From the NCBI RefSeq assembly GCF_001426565.1, contig NZ_LMFA01000011.1:1-47421 (forward strand): a stretch of 47,421 nucleotides of DNA. Reading direction: 5' to 3'. Under the pieces are notes generated by a model, which was given only the letters and a program-made list of their open reading frames with translations, made no database searches and was not told where the DNA came from. How positions within the stretch are numbered: the first letter of the stretch is position 1; each line of letters opens with the position of its first letter. Shown here piece by piece: positions 35,483 to 43,634 of the stretch. The position numbers and the translations under genes were made by a program. The DNA is from Rhizobium sp. Root482 (GTDB lineage: Bacteria; Pseudomonadota; Alphaproteobacteria; Rhizobiales; Rhizobiaceae).

Positions 35483-36379
35483 TCAGCTTGCGCGGCGCGC
35501 TGGCGTTGTCGCGGCCTTCGCCTTCGCTGCAGTGGCAGGTTTAGCAGCCTTTTGGTTGGTGCCCTTGTTGGCGCTGGCAGCGGTGCGTTTCGGCTCGGCT
35601 TTGGCTCCGAGCCCAGCGCTTTCGCGCAGTGCCTGCAGCAGATCGCTGGGCTTGGAAGCAGCCGGCGCTTTCTTCTTCGGCAGCGAGCGGCCTTCGATCT
35701 TGGCCTTCACCAATTCCGCGACCGCGGCCTCGTATCGATCGTCAAAGGTGCTGGCATCGAAACTACCCTTCTTCTTCCCGATGATATGTTGCGCCAGATC
35801 GAGCATCTCCCCCTCGATCCTCAGATCCGGCAGTTCCTCGAACGCTTTCTCGGATGAGCGAACTTCGTAGTCGAAGTTCAGCGTCGAGGCGATCAGGCCC
35901 TTCCCATGCGCGCGGATCAGGACCGTGCGCATCCGGCGAAAAAGGACCGTGCGGGCGATGGCGGCGACCTTCGCCTTCTTCATCCCATCACGGAGCAGCA
36001 CGAAGGCATCCTTGCCCATTCGGTCGGGAGCAAGGTAATAGGGCTTGTCGAAATAGACGTCGTCGATTTCGTTGCAGGGAATGAACGCGTCAATCTTCAG
36101 TGTCTTGTCGCTCTCGGGTATGGCGGCGACGACTTCATCGGGTTCCAGAACGATGTATTGGCCATTTTCGATCTCGTAGCCCTTGACCTGGTCGTTGCGC
36201 TGGACAGGATCGCCGGTTTCGCTATCGACGAATTCTCGCTTTACCCGGTTGCCGGTCTTTCGGTTCAGCGTGTTGAAGGCAATTCGCTCTGACGAGGAGG
36301 CGGCGGTGTAGAGCGCCACCGGACAGGATACTTCTCCGAACTTGATGAAGCCTTTCCAATTGGCTCTTGGGGCAACCAT
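35483..36379 (-). CDS. ku: Ku protein (third intact copy, second type)
   Basis: Predicted 298 residues from ATG at 36379 (CAGGAGTTCAGCGTC upstream); the frame opens 25 codons earlier. It starts VAPRANWKGFIKFGEVSCPV and has FNTLNRKTGNRVKREFVDSE, VKGYEIENGQYIV, IDDVYFDKPYYLAPD, RTVLIRAHGKGLIASTLNF and [20 protein letters not shown]. The C-terminus is a long Lys/Ala-rich tail (SLPKKKAPAASKPS, then AKPATAAKAKA), typical for DNA-sliding and LigD recruitment. It differs from the YWKGYLKLSL-type copies; both broken Ku fragments at 102-566 and 16289-16600 belong to this second type. First gene of the operon. Confidence 0.95.
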   Translation of the reverse strand: MVAPRANWKGFIKFGEVSCPVALYTAASSSERIAFNTLNRKTGNRVKREFVDSETGDPVQRNDQVKGYEIENGQYIVLEPDEVVAAIPESDKTLKIDAFIPCNEIDDVYFDKPYYLAPDRMGKDAFVLLRDGMKKAKVAAIARTVLFRRMRTVLIRAHGKGLIASTLNFDYEVRSSEKAFEELPDLRIEGEMLDLAQHIIGKKKGSFDASTFDDRYEAAVAELVKAKIEGRSLPKKKAPAASKPSDLLQALRESAGLGAKAEPKRTAASANKGTNQKAAKPATAAKAKAATTPARRAS

Positions 36380-36577
36380 GACGCTGAACTCCTGACGCAA
36401 CCTAGGCGATTCAAGTGAATCAGCGGGCAATTGTTCCGAGTCGAAACGAATCATTTTTCAACGACTTAGCCACTCGGCGTCGCCCCTTTTACGAGTCCCG
36501 GTTATGCTGCTGATTCTCATGCATCTTTGGGCGGCAGGTGCGCTTATAAAAAGCAGCAACCATAAAGGAGTCCCGCG
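36380..36577. promoter_or_regulatory. Ku operon / exonuclease-remnant divergent upstream region
   Basis: About 200 bases. On the minus strand GGAACAATT (36429-36437) resembles the -35 of the candidate EcfG promoter before the other ku (1464-1468), but no CGTT follows at 16-17 bases. GATTCA-AG-TGAATC (36408-36421) is an inverted repeat 29 bases before the ku start. Confidence 0.3.
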
Positions 36578-36838
36578 ATGACGAAACGTTATCTTGCCAA
36601 CGGAAATCCCGCGGATGAACTGCTGGAACTGGAGGTCACCGTGGCGCTCGTCGGCGATTCCAACGTGACGCCGACCGAACTAGACGTCTACAAGCCTGCT
36701 GGGCGGCTGGACTACGCTTTGTCTCGTCGGGAGGTCAGAGCTGCATACGCCGACCTCGTGGCCCAAGGCTGGACCGACCCGATCCGATTTCTCTCTCCCG
36801 ATGAACGCATACATTCTGGAAGTACGATCGAGCTTTGA
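36578..36838 (+). pseudogene. Exonuclease III (XthA) remnant with internal deletion
   Basis: An 86-codon frame with AAAGGAG and an ATG. It contains YLANGNPA, then after a deletion LVGDSNVTPTELDVYKPAGR and ALSRREVRAAYADLVAQGW, ending PDERIH. This is the middle of an ExoIII-type AP endonuclease (YLPNGNP..., GDFNVxPTDxDVYKP, FRPEVRAAYxxLVxQGWTDA, PDERIYTFWDYF). The N-terminal nuclease half, about 25 residues between NGNPA and GDSNV, and the C-terminus with the catalytic Asp-His are absent. Neat start and site suggest it is still translated. Confidence 0.75.
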
Positions 36839-36860
36839 CAGCAGGAATGCGCTCCCATAC

Positions 36861-36885
36861 GAAAACCCCGCCAGGAATGGCGGGG
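36861..36885 (-). terminator. Terminator hairpin for the receiver gene
   Basis: On the minus strand CCCCGCC/GGCGGGG (36879-36885 with 36866-36872, loop 6) is followed by TTTTC. It lies 22 bases beyond the end of the truncated receiver gene. Confidence 0.7.
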
Positions 36886-36907
36886 CTGATTACCTGTTAT
36901 GGAGCGC

Positions 36908-37240
36908 TTAGCGATACGGCGACATGCACCGGGCACGCATACCGGCTCTCGGCACATATGTATCGTCATACGCACGATATGTGCGATATCGCTCCGAACA
37001 CCATTGTACATGACTGCCCGAGCCAGCTACGGGACTGCCCGGCATCTGAACGTCGGTGAAGAGTAACTGCAGCGAGGAGTGCCGATCCAGGAAATCATAG
37101 GCCTGGTCAGCGGTCTTGGCTTCGACCACGGCATAGCCCTCGCCCGCAATCATGTCTGCGGTATCCATGAGGATCAGGGGATCGTCATCCACGACGAGCG
37201 CGATTGGGATGGCGAGCTTTTCGAATTCTGCGGTTTCCAT
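36908..37240 (-). pseudogene. Response-regulator receiver, truncated after the phospho-acceptor
   Basis: ATG at 37240 starts METAEFEKLAIPIALVVDDD, then LILMDTADMIAGEGYAVVEA and LLFTDVQMPG, a standard CheY-like first half with acidic pocket and phospho-Asp (FTDVQMPG). After PG the sequence (SPVAGSGSHVQWCSERYRT) is unrelated and lacks the T/S and K of the second half. The break is at about 37027. Similar receiver proteins in rhizobia end at roughly 120 residues with a FSAELVHEHLRE-type helix. Inactive as a phospho-switch. Confidence 0.7.
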
Positions 37241-37445
37241 TCGTCCCAAAGCTGCCCGATGGGCAATGGTTCCTCATGCATCTGCGGGCCATTTAGATGT
37301 CCCCGAGGGTTCACCTTCGAAGCCGAACGATCGGAAGAATTCCCTTGGGTCAAGACAACCTATTTCCCTGTTGTAATTGTGCGCTGCAGCATTACCTGAG
37401 TTAATCGGTTGGCAATCTGGCTCGCCGCTGCATTGAGGGCCTGAC

Positions 37446-38517
37446 ATGAGAACCATTTCCGACACGATCGAGCGGCTTTCCCGTTACCGGTCCAATCCCC
37501 TAGCCACTGGCAACACGCGTAGCACTCTAAAAAGTCTTCAGCGTTTCGGACGAAACCCGGGCAGGTTGACTGCCAAATTCCAAATGCCGACCGACGCTGC
37601 CGTCGCACCCGCGCTTGTGGTCGTGCTTCATGGTTGCACGCAGAGTGCCGACGGGTATGACCAGGGGTCGGGCTGGTCAAGACTGGCCGAAGACTACGGT
37701 TTCGCCGTTTTGTTCCCTGAACAATCCCCGGATAACAACGCCAATCTCTGTTTCAACTGGTTCAACGATGAGGACATTATTCGGGACCGCGGAGAAGTCT
37801 TGTCGATCCGGGAAATGGTCGCGACGATGACCACCACACACGGTGTCGATCCAAGGCGCATCTATGTAACCGGGCTCTCGGCAGGCGGCGCGATGGCGAA
37901 CGCCTTGCTAGCGGCGTATCCCGAGGTCTTTGCCGGAGGCGCGATCATAGCGGGCCTGCCCTATGGCACAGCCTCGACGATCCCCGAGGCGCTTGATCGC
38001 ATGCTCGGACATGGCCTTCTCCCAGGCTCGCCTTGAAACCAAGCTTCGCGAAGCGTCGGAACATGACGGGCCTTGGCCTACGGTGTCCGTCTGGCACGGA
38101 TTGGCCGACAATACGGTCGTGAAAGACAACGCCGTTGCAATCGTCGACCAGTGGCGAAGCGTTCACGGTGCAACCGCCGGGGCGACCGCGTCCGAGATCG
38201 TCGACGGTCATTCTCGCAGGACCTGGAAAGATGCGCAGGGTCGCGATGTGATCGACCTTTATCTCATCGAGCGGATGGGGCACGGTACGCCCCTCGACAC
38301 GGCGAGCGGCTACGGCCACCCCTTGCCTTATATGCTTGATGTGGGCATTTCCTCGACCGTGCACATCGCGCGGAACTGGGGTCTGACAGCATCGTTTGAT
38401 AAGCGTACGGAAACGCGGAAATCCGAGTTGCCCTCCTCCAGAGAACGTTTGTCGGGCGCTGTTGGAATTCAGGACGTCATCCATGGGGCGCTGCGTTCGG
38501 CCGGTCTTATGAAGTGA
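37446..38517 (+). pseudogene. PHB-depolymerase-family esterase with one frameshift
   Basis: The first frame (37446-38036) gives VVVLHGCTQSADGYDQGSGW, then FPEQSPDNNANLCFNWF, TGLSAGGAMANALLAAYPE (serine nucleophile GLSAGG) and AGLPYGTASTIPEAL. It then runs off frame near 38005-38030. A second frame to 38517 continues ARLETKLREASEHDGPW, VSVWHGLADNTV (acid) and MGHGTPLD (His). Together these form a complete PHB-depolymerase-like (esterase PHB, PF10503) protein of about 355 residues. A single +1 change inactivates it. No signal peptide. Confidence 0.85.
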
Positions 38518-38528
38518 CGTTTTGCCAC

Positions 38529-40220
38529 TCAGGCGACAATCCTCTCTGCCGCCTCCAAACTTAAATTCCGTGTCTGAACGTCCGCGACAATAGCCGCCGC
38601 GACGAGCTTTCCAAGCTCTTCGGCACTTGTGATCCCTTGAACGAACGGAAGCTTGTGCAACAGGAACGGTATCGACACACAATAGAGATTGTGGCTGAGA
38701 GGCTTCTCGAAGAGAGGCCTGAATTGCCCATCGAGGTCGATGCCGCCGGTTGCGATCGTCGCGGTGTCATCGGTTGCGGCGAAAGCCGTTGACGCTCTTG
38801 TCGTCCTCGCTTCGCGCACAACACCCTGCTCGATCAGGCTGGGAAACGGAACATCCCATGCGGACACGGCGTGCTGACCTGTCGCGTCGATGAAGGCCGC
38901 GAACTCGTACCGCTCCTTGCCGACAGTGACCGCTGCGCCGCGGGCTATGTTCTCGATATCGAGATCGTATTCCGATCCCAGCTTGAGCACAGACAGTCGA
39001 CCGGCTCGATGCAGTGCCAAAAGCCGTTCGATGGACTGGTGCGGCACCGTTGCGTAGTCGTCTACGAACAGCGTTTTGAAATGCTTGTGGAAGCGTCTGA
39101 GGTCCTGGTCGTTGAAATGCGGGACGGCCCGTAGAACCGTCTCATGCATGCACAGGATCGCGTAGCGCCAGGGGACGGTCGTGCGCGTCGCCTTGTTAGC
39201 CTTTGCCTCGCCGAGATTTAGCGCGGCCCAGGTGAACGGGTCGTATGTCTCCCGTTCCGAGAAATAAGCACCAGCAACCGTCTCCACGGTCAACATGCCA
39301 AGTCCGATGCGCTCGGCATATGCCGGGTCGCTAGAGAATAGCTGAGCACGAAACAGTTCGAACATCTCGTCGAGCAGCCTGTCGGGAACAGTGTTTATCA
39401 GACTGTCCACGGCAACCTCGGTAAAGATCGAAAGCGGAGCGTATGGTATTGGGCAGAAGAAGTCCGCTTCCGGAAGAAGACCTTTTCTCGACATCATCGT
39501 GAGGTGGAAGTCTGGGCCGGATGCCGTGTGATATTGCATCGTTCCCGCGTCATCGAGCAGGAACGATCCGCGAGAGGTGGCAACAGATACCACTGCATCA
39601 ATCCCGCTGAGCGACGTTCCGAGTATCCCGGCGGAAACATCCCCGATCGTATCAAGATTCTCGGCAGGCCAGGGCGACACGAAGAAGCCGGGCTTGGTCT
39701 CGGTCGTATCCGGCCAGTCATGCCCAGTGGCCATGACGACGTGGTCAAACGACTTGTGCTCGATTGTGCCGTCAGCGCTGGCAACTTCCACATCGATATC
39801 TCGCTCCCTGAGCTGGATATCCAGGACGCGGTGACTTGCCTTGACCTCGACCACATGGCCGCCAACCACGGCCTTCGCGAGCAAGCCCTCAAGTTGTGCT
39901 TGGAAGTACTCCCCGAGGACCACACGGGGATAGAATTCCCGTTCGCCAATGTTTTCCACGGCAATTCCCAGCATAGCCAGTTCGGCGGCGCTCTTGCGCC
40001 GAAGCCAATGGGCCAGGCTTTCGCAGACGGGCGGCAACTCTATAGAGGCGATATTGGCGAGCATCGCGCGGTCGTTGGCGCGAGGATGATAAGGCGTCCC
40101 CTTGCCCGGATCGGCGTTGGCCTCGTAGACGGTAATGGTTAGCGCGACATCGCTCTCCATCAGACCCTTTAGAGTGTAAATCCCGGTAGGACCCGAGCCG
40201 ATAATAGCGATGTTGGTCAA
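38529..40220 (-). CDS. FAD/NAD(P)-binding protein
   Basis: Predicted 563 residues. N-terminal dinucleotide fold NIAIIGSGPTGIYTLKGLM with the ADP-binding GSGPTG; later VVMATGHDWPDT (second nucleotide-binding motif ATG), DAVVSVATSRGSFL and FAAFIDATGQHAVSAWD. This is the PF13454-type FAD-NAD(P)-binding family (often called HpaB/hydroxyacylglutathione-neighbour oxidoreductase), role unassigned. Start is TTG at 40220 with a weak site. Convergent with the esterase. The C-terminal third shows no known domain. Confidence 0.75.
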   Translation of the reverse strand: MTNIAIIGSGPTGIYTLKGLMESDVALTITVYEANADPGKGTPYHPRANDRAMLANIASIELPPVCESLAHWLRRKSAAELAMLGIAVENIGEREFYPRVVLGEYFQAQLEGLLAKAVVGGHVVEVKASHRVLDIQLRERDIDVEVASADGTIEHKSFDHVVMATGHDWPDTTETKPGFFVSPWPAENLDTIGDVSAGILGTSLSGIDAVVSVATSRGSFLLDDAGTMQYHTASGPDFHLTMMSRKGLLPEADFFCPIPYAPLSIFTEVAVDSLINTVPDRLLDEMFELFRAQLFSSDPAYAERIGLGMLTVETVAGAYFSERETYDPFTWAALNLGEAKANKATRTTVPWRYAILCMHETVLRAVPHFNDQDLRRFHKHFKTLFVDDYATVPHQSIERLLALHRAGRLSVLKLGSEYDLDIENIARGAAVTVGKERYEFAAFIDATGQHAVSAWDVPFPSLIEQGVVREARTTRASTAFAATDDTATIATGGIDLDGQFRPLFEKPLSHNLYCVSIPFLLHKLPFVQGITSAEELGKLVAAAIVADVQTRNLSLEAAERIVA

Positions 40221-40670
40221 TTTGTTTCCATTCGCTGGACGTAGTTACAATCCGATTGCGAGACAGATAGGCCAGTGCCCGGCAATTACATCGGGCGGGG
40301 GATTGCCGCCTTGAATTAGTTTCTTTGTTGACGACGGTCGAGTTTCTCAACCGTCTTAAGGAGACAGGAACGCTTATCAGGGAAATGTTAAGTATGCGGC
40401 GTTGAGAGAAAATGACCTTGGCACAGAAGCGGGCTTCGATCTGCGCGCCCGCGACGTTGTCGCACCGCGGCCCTTACGGCGATGGGGGCGGCGACGCCAC
40501 AGTGAAAGGCTTCTGCGCCAGCCCTATCACCTTTTTGTCCACAGGCTCTGCCGTTTTGCGCCAATAGCAGGAATAGCGGTCTTCACATTGTGTGTCTCGC
40601 TTCAGCCAGAATTGGATGCACTTGTGAGTTGGCGAACCCACGGATGCATGTTCAGACAGGAGAGCGCCCC
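40221..40670. other. Spacer without a supported gene
   Basis: About 450 bases upstream of the EthD gene and of the FAD protein on the other strand. It must hold both promoters. No recognisable family, repeat or RNA. Confidence 0.35.
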
Positions 40671-40985
40671 TTGATAAAAATGAGCGTCTACTATCCGGCC
40701 GACGGCGGGTCGAAGTTCGATCACGACTACTACCGCACCCGCCATATGCCATTGCTCCAGGATAAGCTCGGAGATGCCTGCCTGCGCTACGAGATCGAGA
40801 AGGGCATTGAAGGCCGGGAACCTGGAAGCGGTCCTCAGTTCGTTGCGGCGTGCCACGTTTATTCACAGACGCTGGAGACGTTTCTTGAGGCATTGAACTC
40901 TCATAGCGCGGAGATTCGGGCGGACGTCGCCAACTACACGGACATCGCCCCGATTGTACAGTTCAGCGAAATAGTTGAAGCGTAG
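40671..40985 (+). CDS. EthD-family (dimeric alpha/beta barrel) protein
   Basis: Predicted 104 residues. AGGAG lies 8 bases before the TTG at 40671, giving MIKMSVYYPADGGSKFDHDY; the ATG at 40680 lacks a site. It has YRTRHMPLLQDKLGDACLRYE, GPQFVAACHVYSQTLETFLEAL and IRADVANYTDIAPIVQFSEIVE, the typical EthD fold. Such proteins occur in ring-cleaving or ether-degradation pathways, or as small isomerase-like enzymes. Diverges from the FAD protein. Confidence 0.85.
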   Translation: MIKMSVYYPADGGSKFDHDYYRTRHMPLLQDKLGDACLRYEIEKGIEGREPGSGPQFVAACHVYSQTLETFLEALNSHSAEIRADVANYTDIAPIVQFSEIVEA

Positions 40986-41451
40986 GCGGCTTACTCGCCT
41001 CAGCTGGTGAAAGACGGTGCAGGCCGATGGCTCCGGGAATATCATAGGCTCTCCAACCTCCGAGTCTAGGGCGGCCAATGCTCTTGTAAGCGCATAGCTG
41101 TACCAGCTGGGGTTGAAGGAAAGTGACCTGAGACCCACGTTCCCTCCGGTTTTCAGGAGAGTCTCGGACTTTCGTGCTGCGTTGCGCTTTCTGTCTGTGC
41201 CACGGTACACTTGACCTCCGAAAGAGGAAATTGCTGCCGCTCGCCGACTTTTGGTCACGTTGTCTCAGTAGATGGCCCGCTGCCCTACCTCCGGTTGCTG
41301 CTCAATCTCAGCGGAGCGACGGGGGCGAGACCGTCGAAGTATCTGGATGATCTGAAAAAGCTGCTCCGTTTTCGCCGCAGGCGACTCAGGAATATCGAGG
41401 ATTCCCGGCCATGAGGTCGTGAACCCCTAGATATCATTGCGTTCCGGGCCC
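40986..41451. other. Spacer without a supported gene
   Basis: About 465 bases between the EthD gene and the 3' end of the hydrolase. A minus-strand frame near 41030-41140 (SFNPSWYSYALTRALAALDS) looks slightly protein-like, but there is no start or family. Nothing else is visible. Confidence 0.35.
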
Positions 41452-42411
41452 CTATTTCGTTTTGATCGAGCCCTGGGGATTCGGCCTGCTCATAAGTGCC
41501 TCAGATGCCTTCGACCAAGCTGGATCGCCGGGATAAAGGGCGGAGCGGAGATAGGCCCAAGTCAGCCGCTGAACAACTCCCAGCCTCTCGGAATCCTGGT
41601 CCTGAGACTCTGCGACGTCGTAGCCGGAGACGCCGCCGAGCGCGTGTTTCGCCCCGAACATCGTTAGAAGGATCTTTGGCCCAGGGCTGAACGTGTAGGC
41701 GTCGGCGCGCCAATCCTTTCGCAACGCGAAATGCCCGTTCTGATCAAGATCGCCGGCGACAACAAGCGCGGGAGCGGTCATTTTTGCATAGACCGTGTTG
41801 CGCAGGACTTTGTAGTGTTCCGACGCGAATGGCGCCAGATCGCTGCCGTTGCCTGGAGGTGCCAGCAAGACCCCTGCTTTCACCCGCGGATCAGGCAGGC
41901 TCCACTTTTTCCCGTCAACTGGATCGGTCACGCGCATGCCTGCGAGCATGCCAACGGTGTGGCCGCCCATTGAATGACCGACAGCCGCGACCCGATCGGT
42001 GTCAATGCGACCGGCAAGGCCCGGAACGGCAGCGACGATTTCATTCAGATGATCGAGGATGAAGTGCATGTCCTGCACACGGGACAGCCAGAACAGCGGA
42101 CCTTCCGGCCCATTCGGATCGAGACCGAGCGCCTTTGAATCCTGGTGCGTGGGCTGGATAAGGACAAAGCCATGCGCGGCATAGAATTCGGCAAGCGGGT
42201 TATAGCCGCGCAACGAGGACAGATACGTCGATTGGCCGTGGCCGTGGGACAGGAGGATCACCGGCAGGTCGGCACCAGTCATCGGAACCGAGGCCTTGAG
42301 CTGCAGCTCCGTTTGGCGCCCTGGCACGGAGGAGACAATCGGGCTGACCGACATGAAGGGTGTCGGTGTACTCACCGGAATGTATTCGGCAGAATTGATG
42401 GGGTTGTTCAT
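41452..42411 (-). CDS. Alpha/beta hydrolase (PAF-acetylhydrolase/dienelactone-hydrolase type)
   Basis: Predicted 319 residues. LPVILLSHGHGQSTYLSSLRG (oxyanion side), AVGHSMGGHTVGML (nucleophile Ser in GHSMGG), ALVVAGDLDQNG (acid) and GAKHALGGVSGYD (His) give a complete triad. The ATG at 42411 overlaps (ATGA) the stop of a short frame with a Tat signal, and has a poor ribosome site, so the natural product was probably an exported fusion (see neighbouring entry). As annotated it would be cytoplasmic. Convergent with the EthD gene. Confidence 0.85.
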   Translation of the reverse strand: MNNPINSAEYIPVSTPTPFMSVSPIVSSVPGRQTELQLKASVPMTGADLPVILLSHGHGQSTYLSSLRGYNPLAEFYAAHGFVLIQPTHQDSKALGLDPNGPEGPLFWLSRVQDMHFILDHLNEIVAAVPGLAGRIDTDRVAAVGHSMGGHTVGMLAGMRVTDPVDGKKWSLPDPRVKAGVLLAPPGNGSDLAPFASEHYKVLRNTVYAKMTAPALVVAGDLDQNGHFALRKDWRADAYTFSPGPKILLTMFGAKHALGGVSGYDVAESQDQDSERLGVVQRLTWAYLRSALYPGDPAWSKASEALMSRPNPQGSIKTK

Positions 42412-42581
42412 TGGGTTTGCTCTTTCTTCTGATCTGCTGCAAAAGCTGGGCTCAAGCGAGCGTCAGCACATGTTAGGGCGAATGACGCGGCGCAGGCAGT
42501 CATAACGCCTCGCCGATTTAGCTTGAAATGGCGGGAGCGGAGGACTTCTACGGACTGGTCTGGACCGGTACCGCTTGTCAT
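42408..42581 (-). pseudogene. Tat signal leader separated from the hydrolase by a frame change
   Basis: ATG at 42581 with CAGGAGAAACGC upstream gives 57 residues with a twin-arginine motif (LNRRGVMTA) followed by a hydrophobic segment and AFA cleavage site, then DQKKEQTQ and TGA. The stop overlaps the hydrolase ATG by four bases. The leader has a strong ribosome site whereas the hydrolase has none, so the most economical reading is a one-base frame change in an originally single exported protein. An alternative is a coupled two-gene arrangement. Confidence 0.6.
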
Positions 42582-42617
42582 GCGTTTCTCCTGTGCGTAG
42601 CCCGGCGCGATCAGCAT

Positions 42618-43221
42618 CGGGCCCTGTCCGCCGGGCTAACGCGGTGCAGATGATGCCAGTCCCGAACTGGGGCTGATCACTGTTGGTTGCAGCGCATGAG
42701 AACTCTACCTGCCAGACCCTGGCTCGACATTCGCATGTCACGTCACCATTGTTGCGGATGCCGCCAATCGGTTGGCAATTGGCGCCGATCCCGATGCAGA
42801 ATGCGCCAGCGGATTCGCGCTAGGCCGAACGCGAACATGGCATTCCACAGGGATTTTCGATCGCTCCCGCTGCAGAGCAGCCGGCAGGTCGTTCACACGT
42901 GGTTGGGCCGATGCCGTCCCCGCTGGGGTCCAGGATCCTGGTGCCTGCACACGAGTATTGACAATCTACAAAGTGAATAGGAGCTTTTGGCTGAATGCTG
43001 AGGAAGCGCTCGCCACCAGGCAATCTTCGCCTTAGTGGCGGCAGTGGTCGAGGAAACAGCGAATGGAGGGTAAGCGTTGTTCTGACCCCACCCTTCGCAG
43101 GCCTCCCATACCACGGACCGAAGATGCCAATGCGTGAAAGAGAAATAGCAGGGACGTGTTGCGTCGAATTGCTATGTGAGGATGGTTTGACCGGGAGTGG
43201 ACGCTGAGCTATCTCTCGCCC
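42618..43221. other. Long spacer without a supported gene
   Basis: About 600 bases. A plus-strand frame 42740-43035 (ending NAEEALATRQSSP) has protein-like stretches (IVADAANRLAIGADPDAEC) but no start or family. No terminator, repeat or RNA recognised. Confidence 0.35.
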
Positions 43222-43626
43222 ATGCCTTTCTATCACGCCACATGGGACAGACACCTGCCCTCGATCCTTCGCAACGGGCTCGGCGGGTCTGCGCCGGATC
43301 GAAAGAACTTCGATTGCGAGGACGGTTTATATCTGGCGACGGATCCGTCGGCGGCTCTCCTGATCCTTATTGAGGCGGCCATGATCGACAGCGGGCCCTA
43401 CCGCATTTCTCCGCGGGAAGCCAATGAGAGCATGCGACTTATCGTCATCGACGATTCAAGGATCGAGGCATGCCTTTGTATCCCAGATCCTAATCTTCAG
43501 CGGAAGGGGATCGCTTTCATCTACAAGGGAGTCGTGGATGTGCGCGGGATGCCTGTCATCAACATGGATACCGCCATGAAAGCCTTGCCATCGCACGTGC
43601 CGGATGTCCACGACAAGCCTTCGTAG
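43222..43626 (+). CDS. ADP-ribosyltransferase-like small protein, C-terminus cut by IS66
   Basis: 134 codons: MPFYHATWDRHLPSILRNGL, GLYLATDPSAALLILIEAAM, then MRLIVIDDSRI and GIAFIYKGVV, ending PDVHDKPS. The YHAT...LPSILRNGL...G(V/L)YLATDP pattern resembles the first motifs of ART-fold enzymes such as KptA/Tpt1 or DarT (His of HxT, Tyr near YLA). Its TAG stop is formed by the first bases of the IS66 end (GTAG at 43623), so the original C-terminus, and a catalytic Glu if present, has been replaced. Ribosome site weak. Function unknown. Confidence 0.6.
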   Translation: MPFYHATWDRHLPSILRNGLGGSAPDRKNFDCEDGLYLATDPSAALLILIEAAMIDSGPYRISPREANESMRLIVIDDSRIEACLCIPDPNLQRKGIAFIYKGVVDVRGMPVINMDTAMKALPSHVPDVHDKPS

Positions 43627-43634
43627 GCGTGTTC

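Noticed and set aside
36429..36437. EcfG promoter before the Ku operon
   Set aside because: GGAAC is present but no CGTT-like element occurs at 16-17 bases, so it is not called as a promoter.
41030..41258. Minus-strand frame near 41.1 kb
   Set aside because: Short protein-like stretch only, no start or family.
42740..43035. Plus-strand frame ending NAEEALATRQSSP
   Set aside because: Some protein-like stretches but no start, ribosome site or family; not enough to call a gene.
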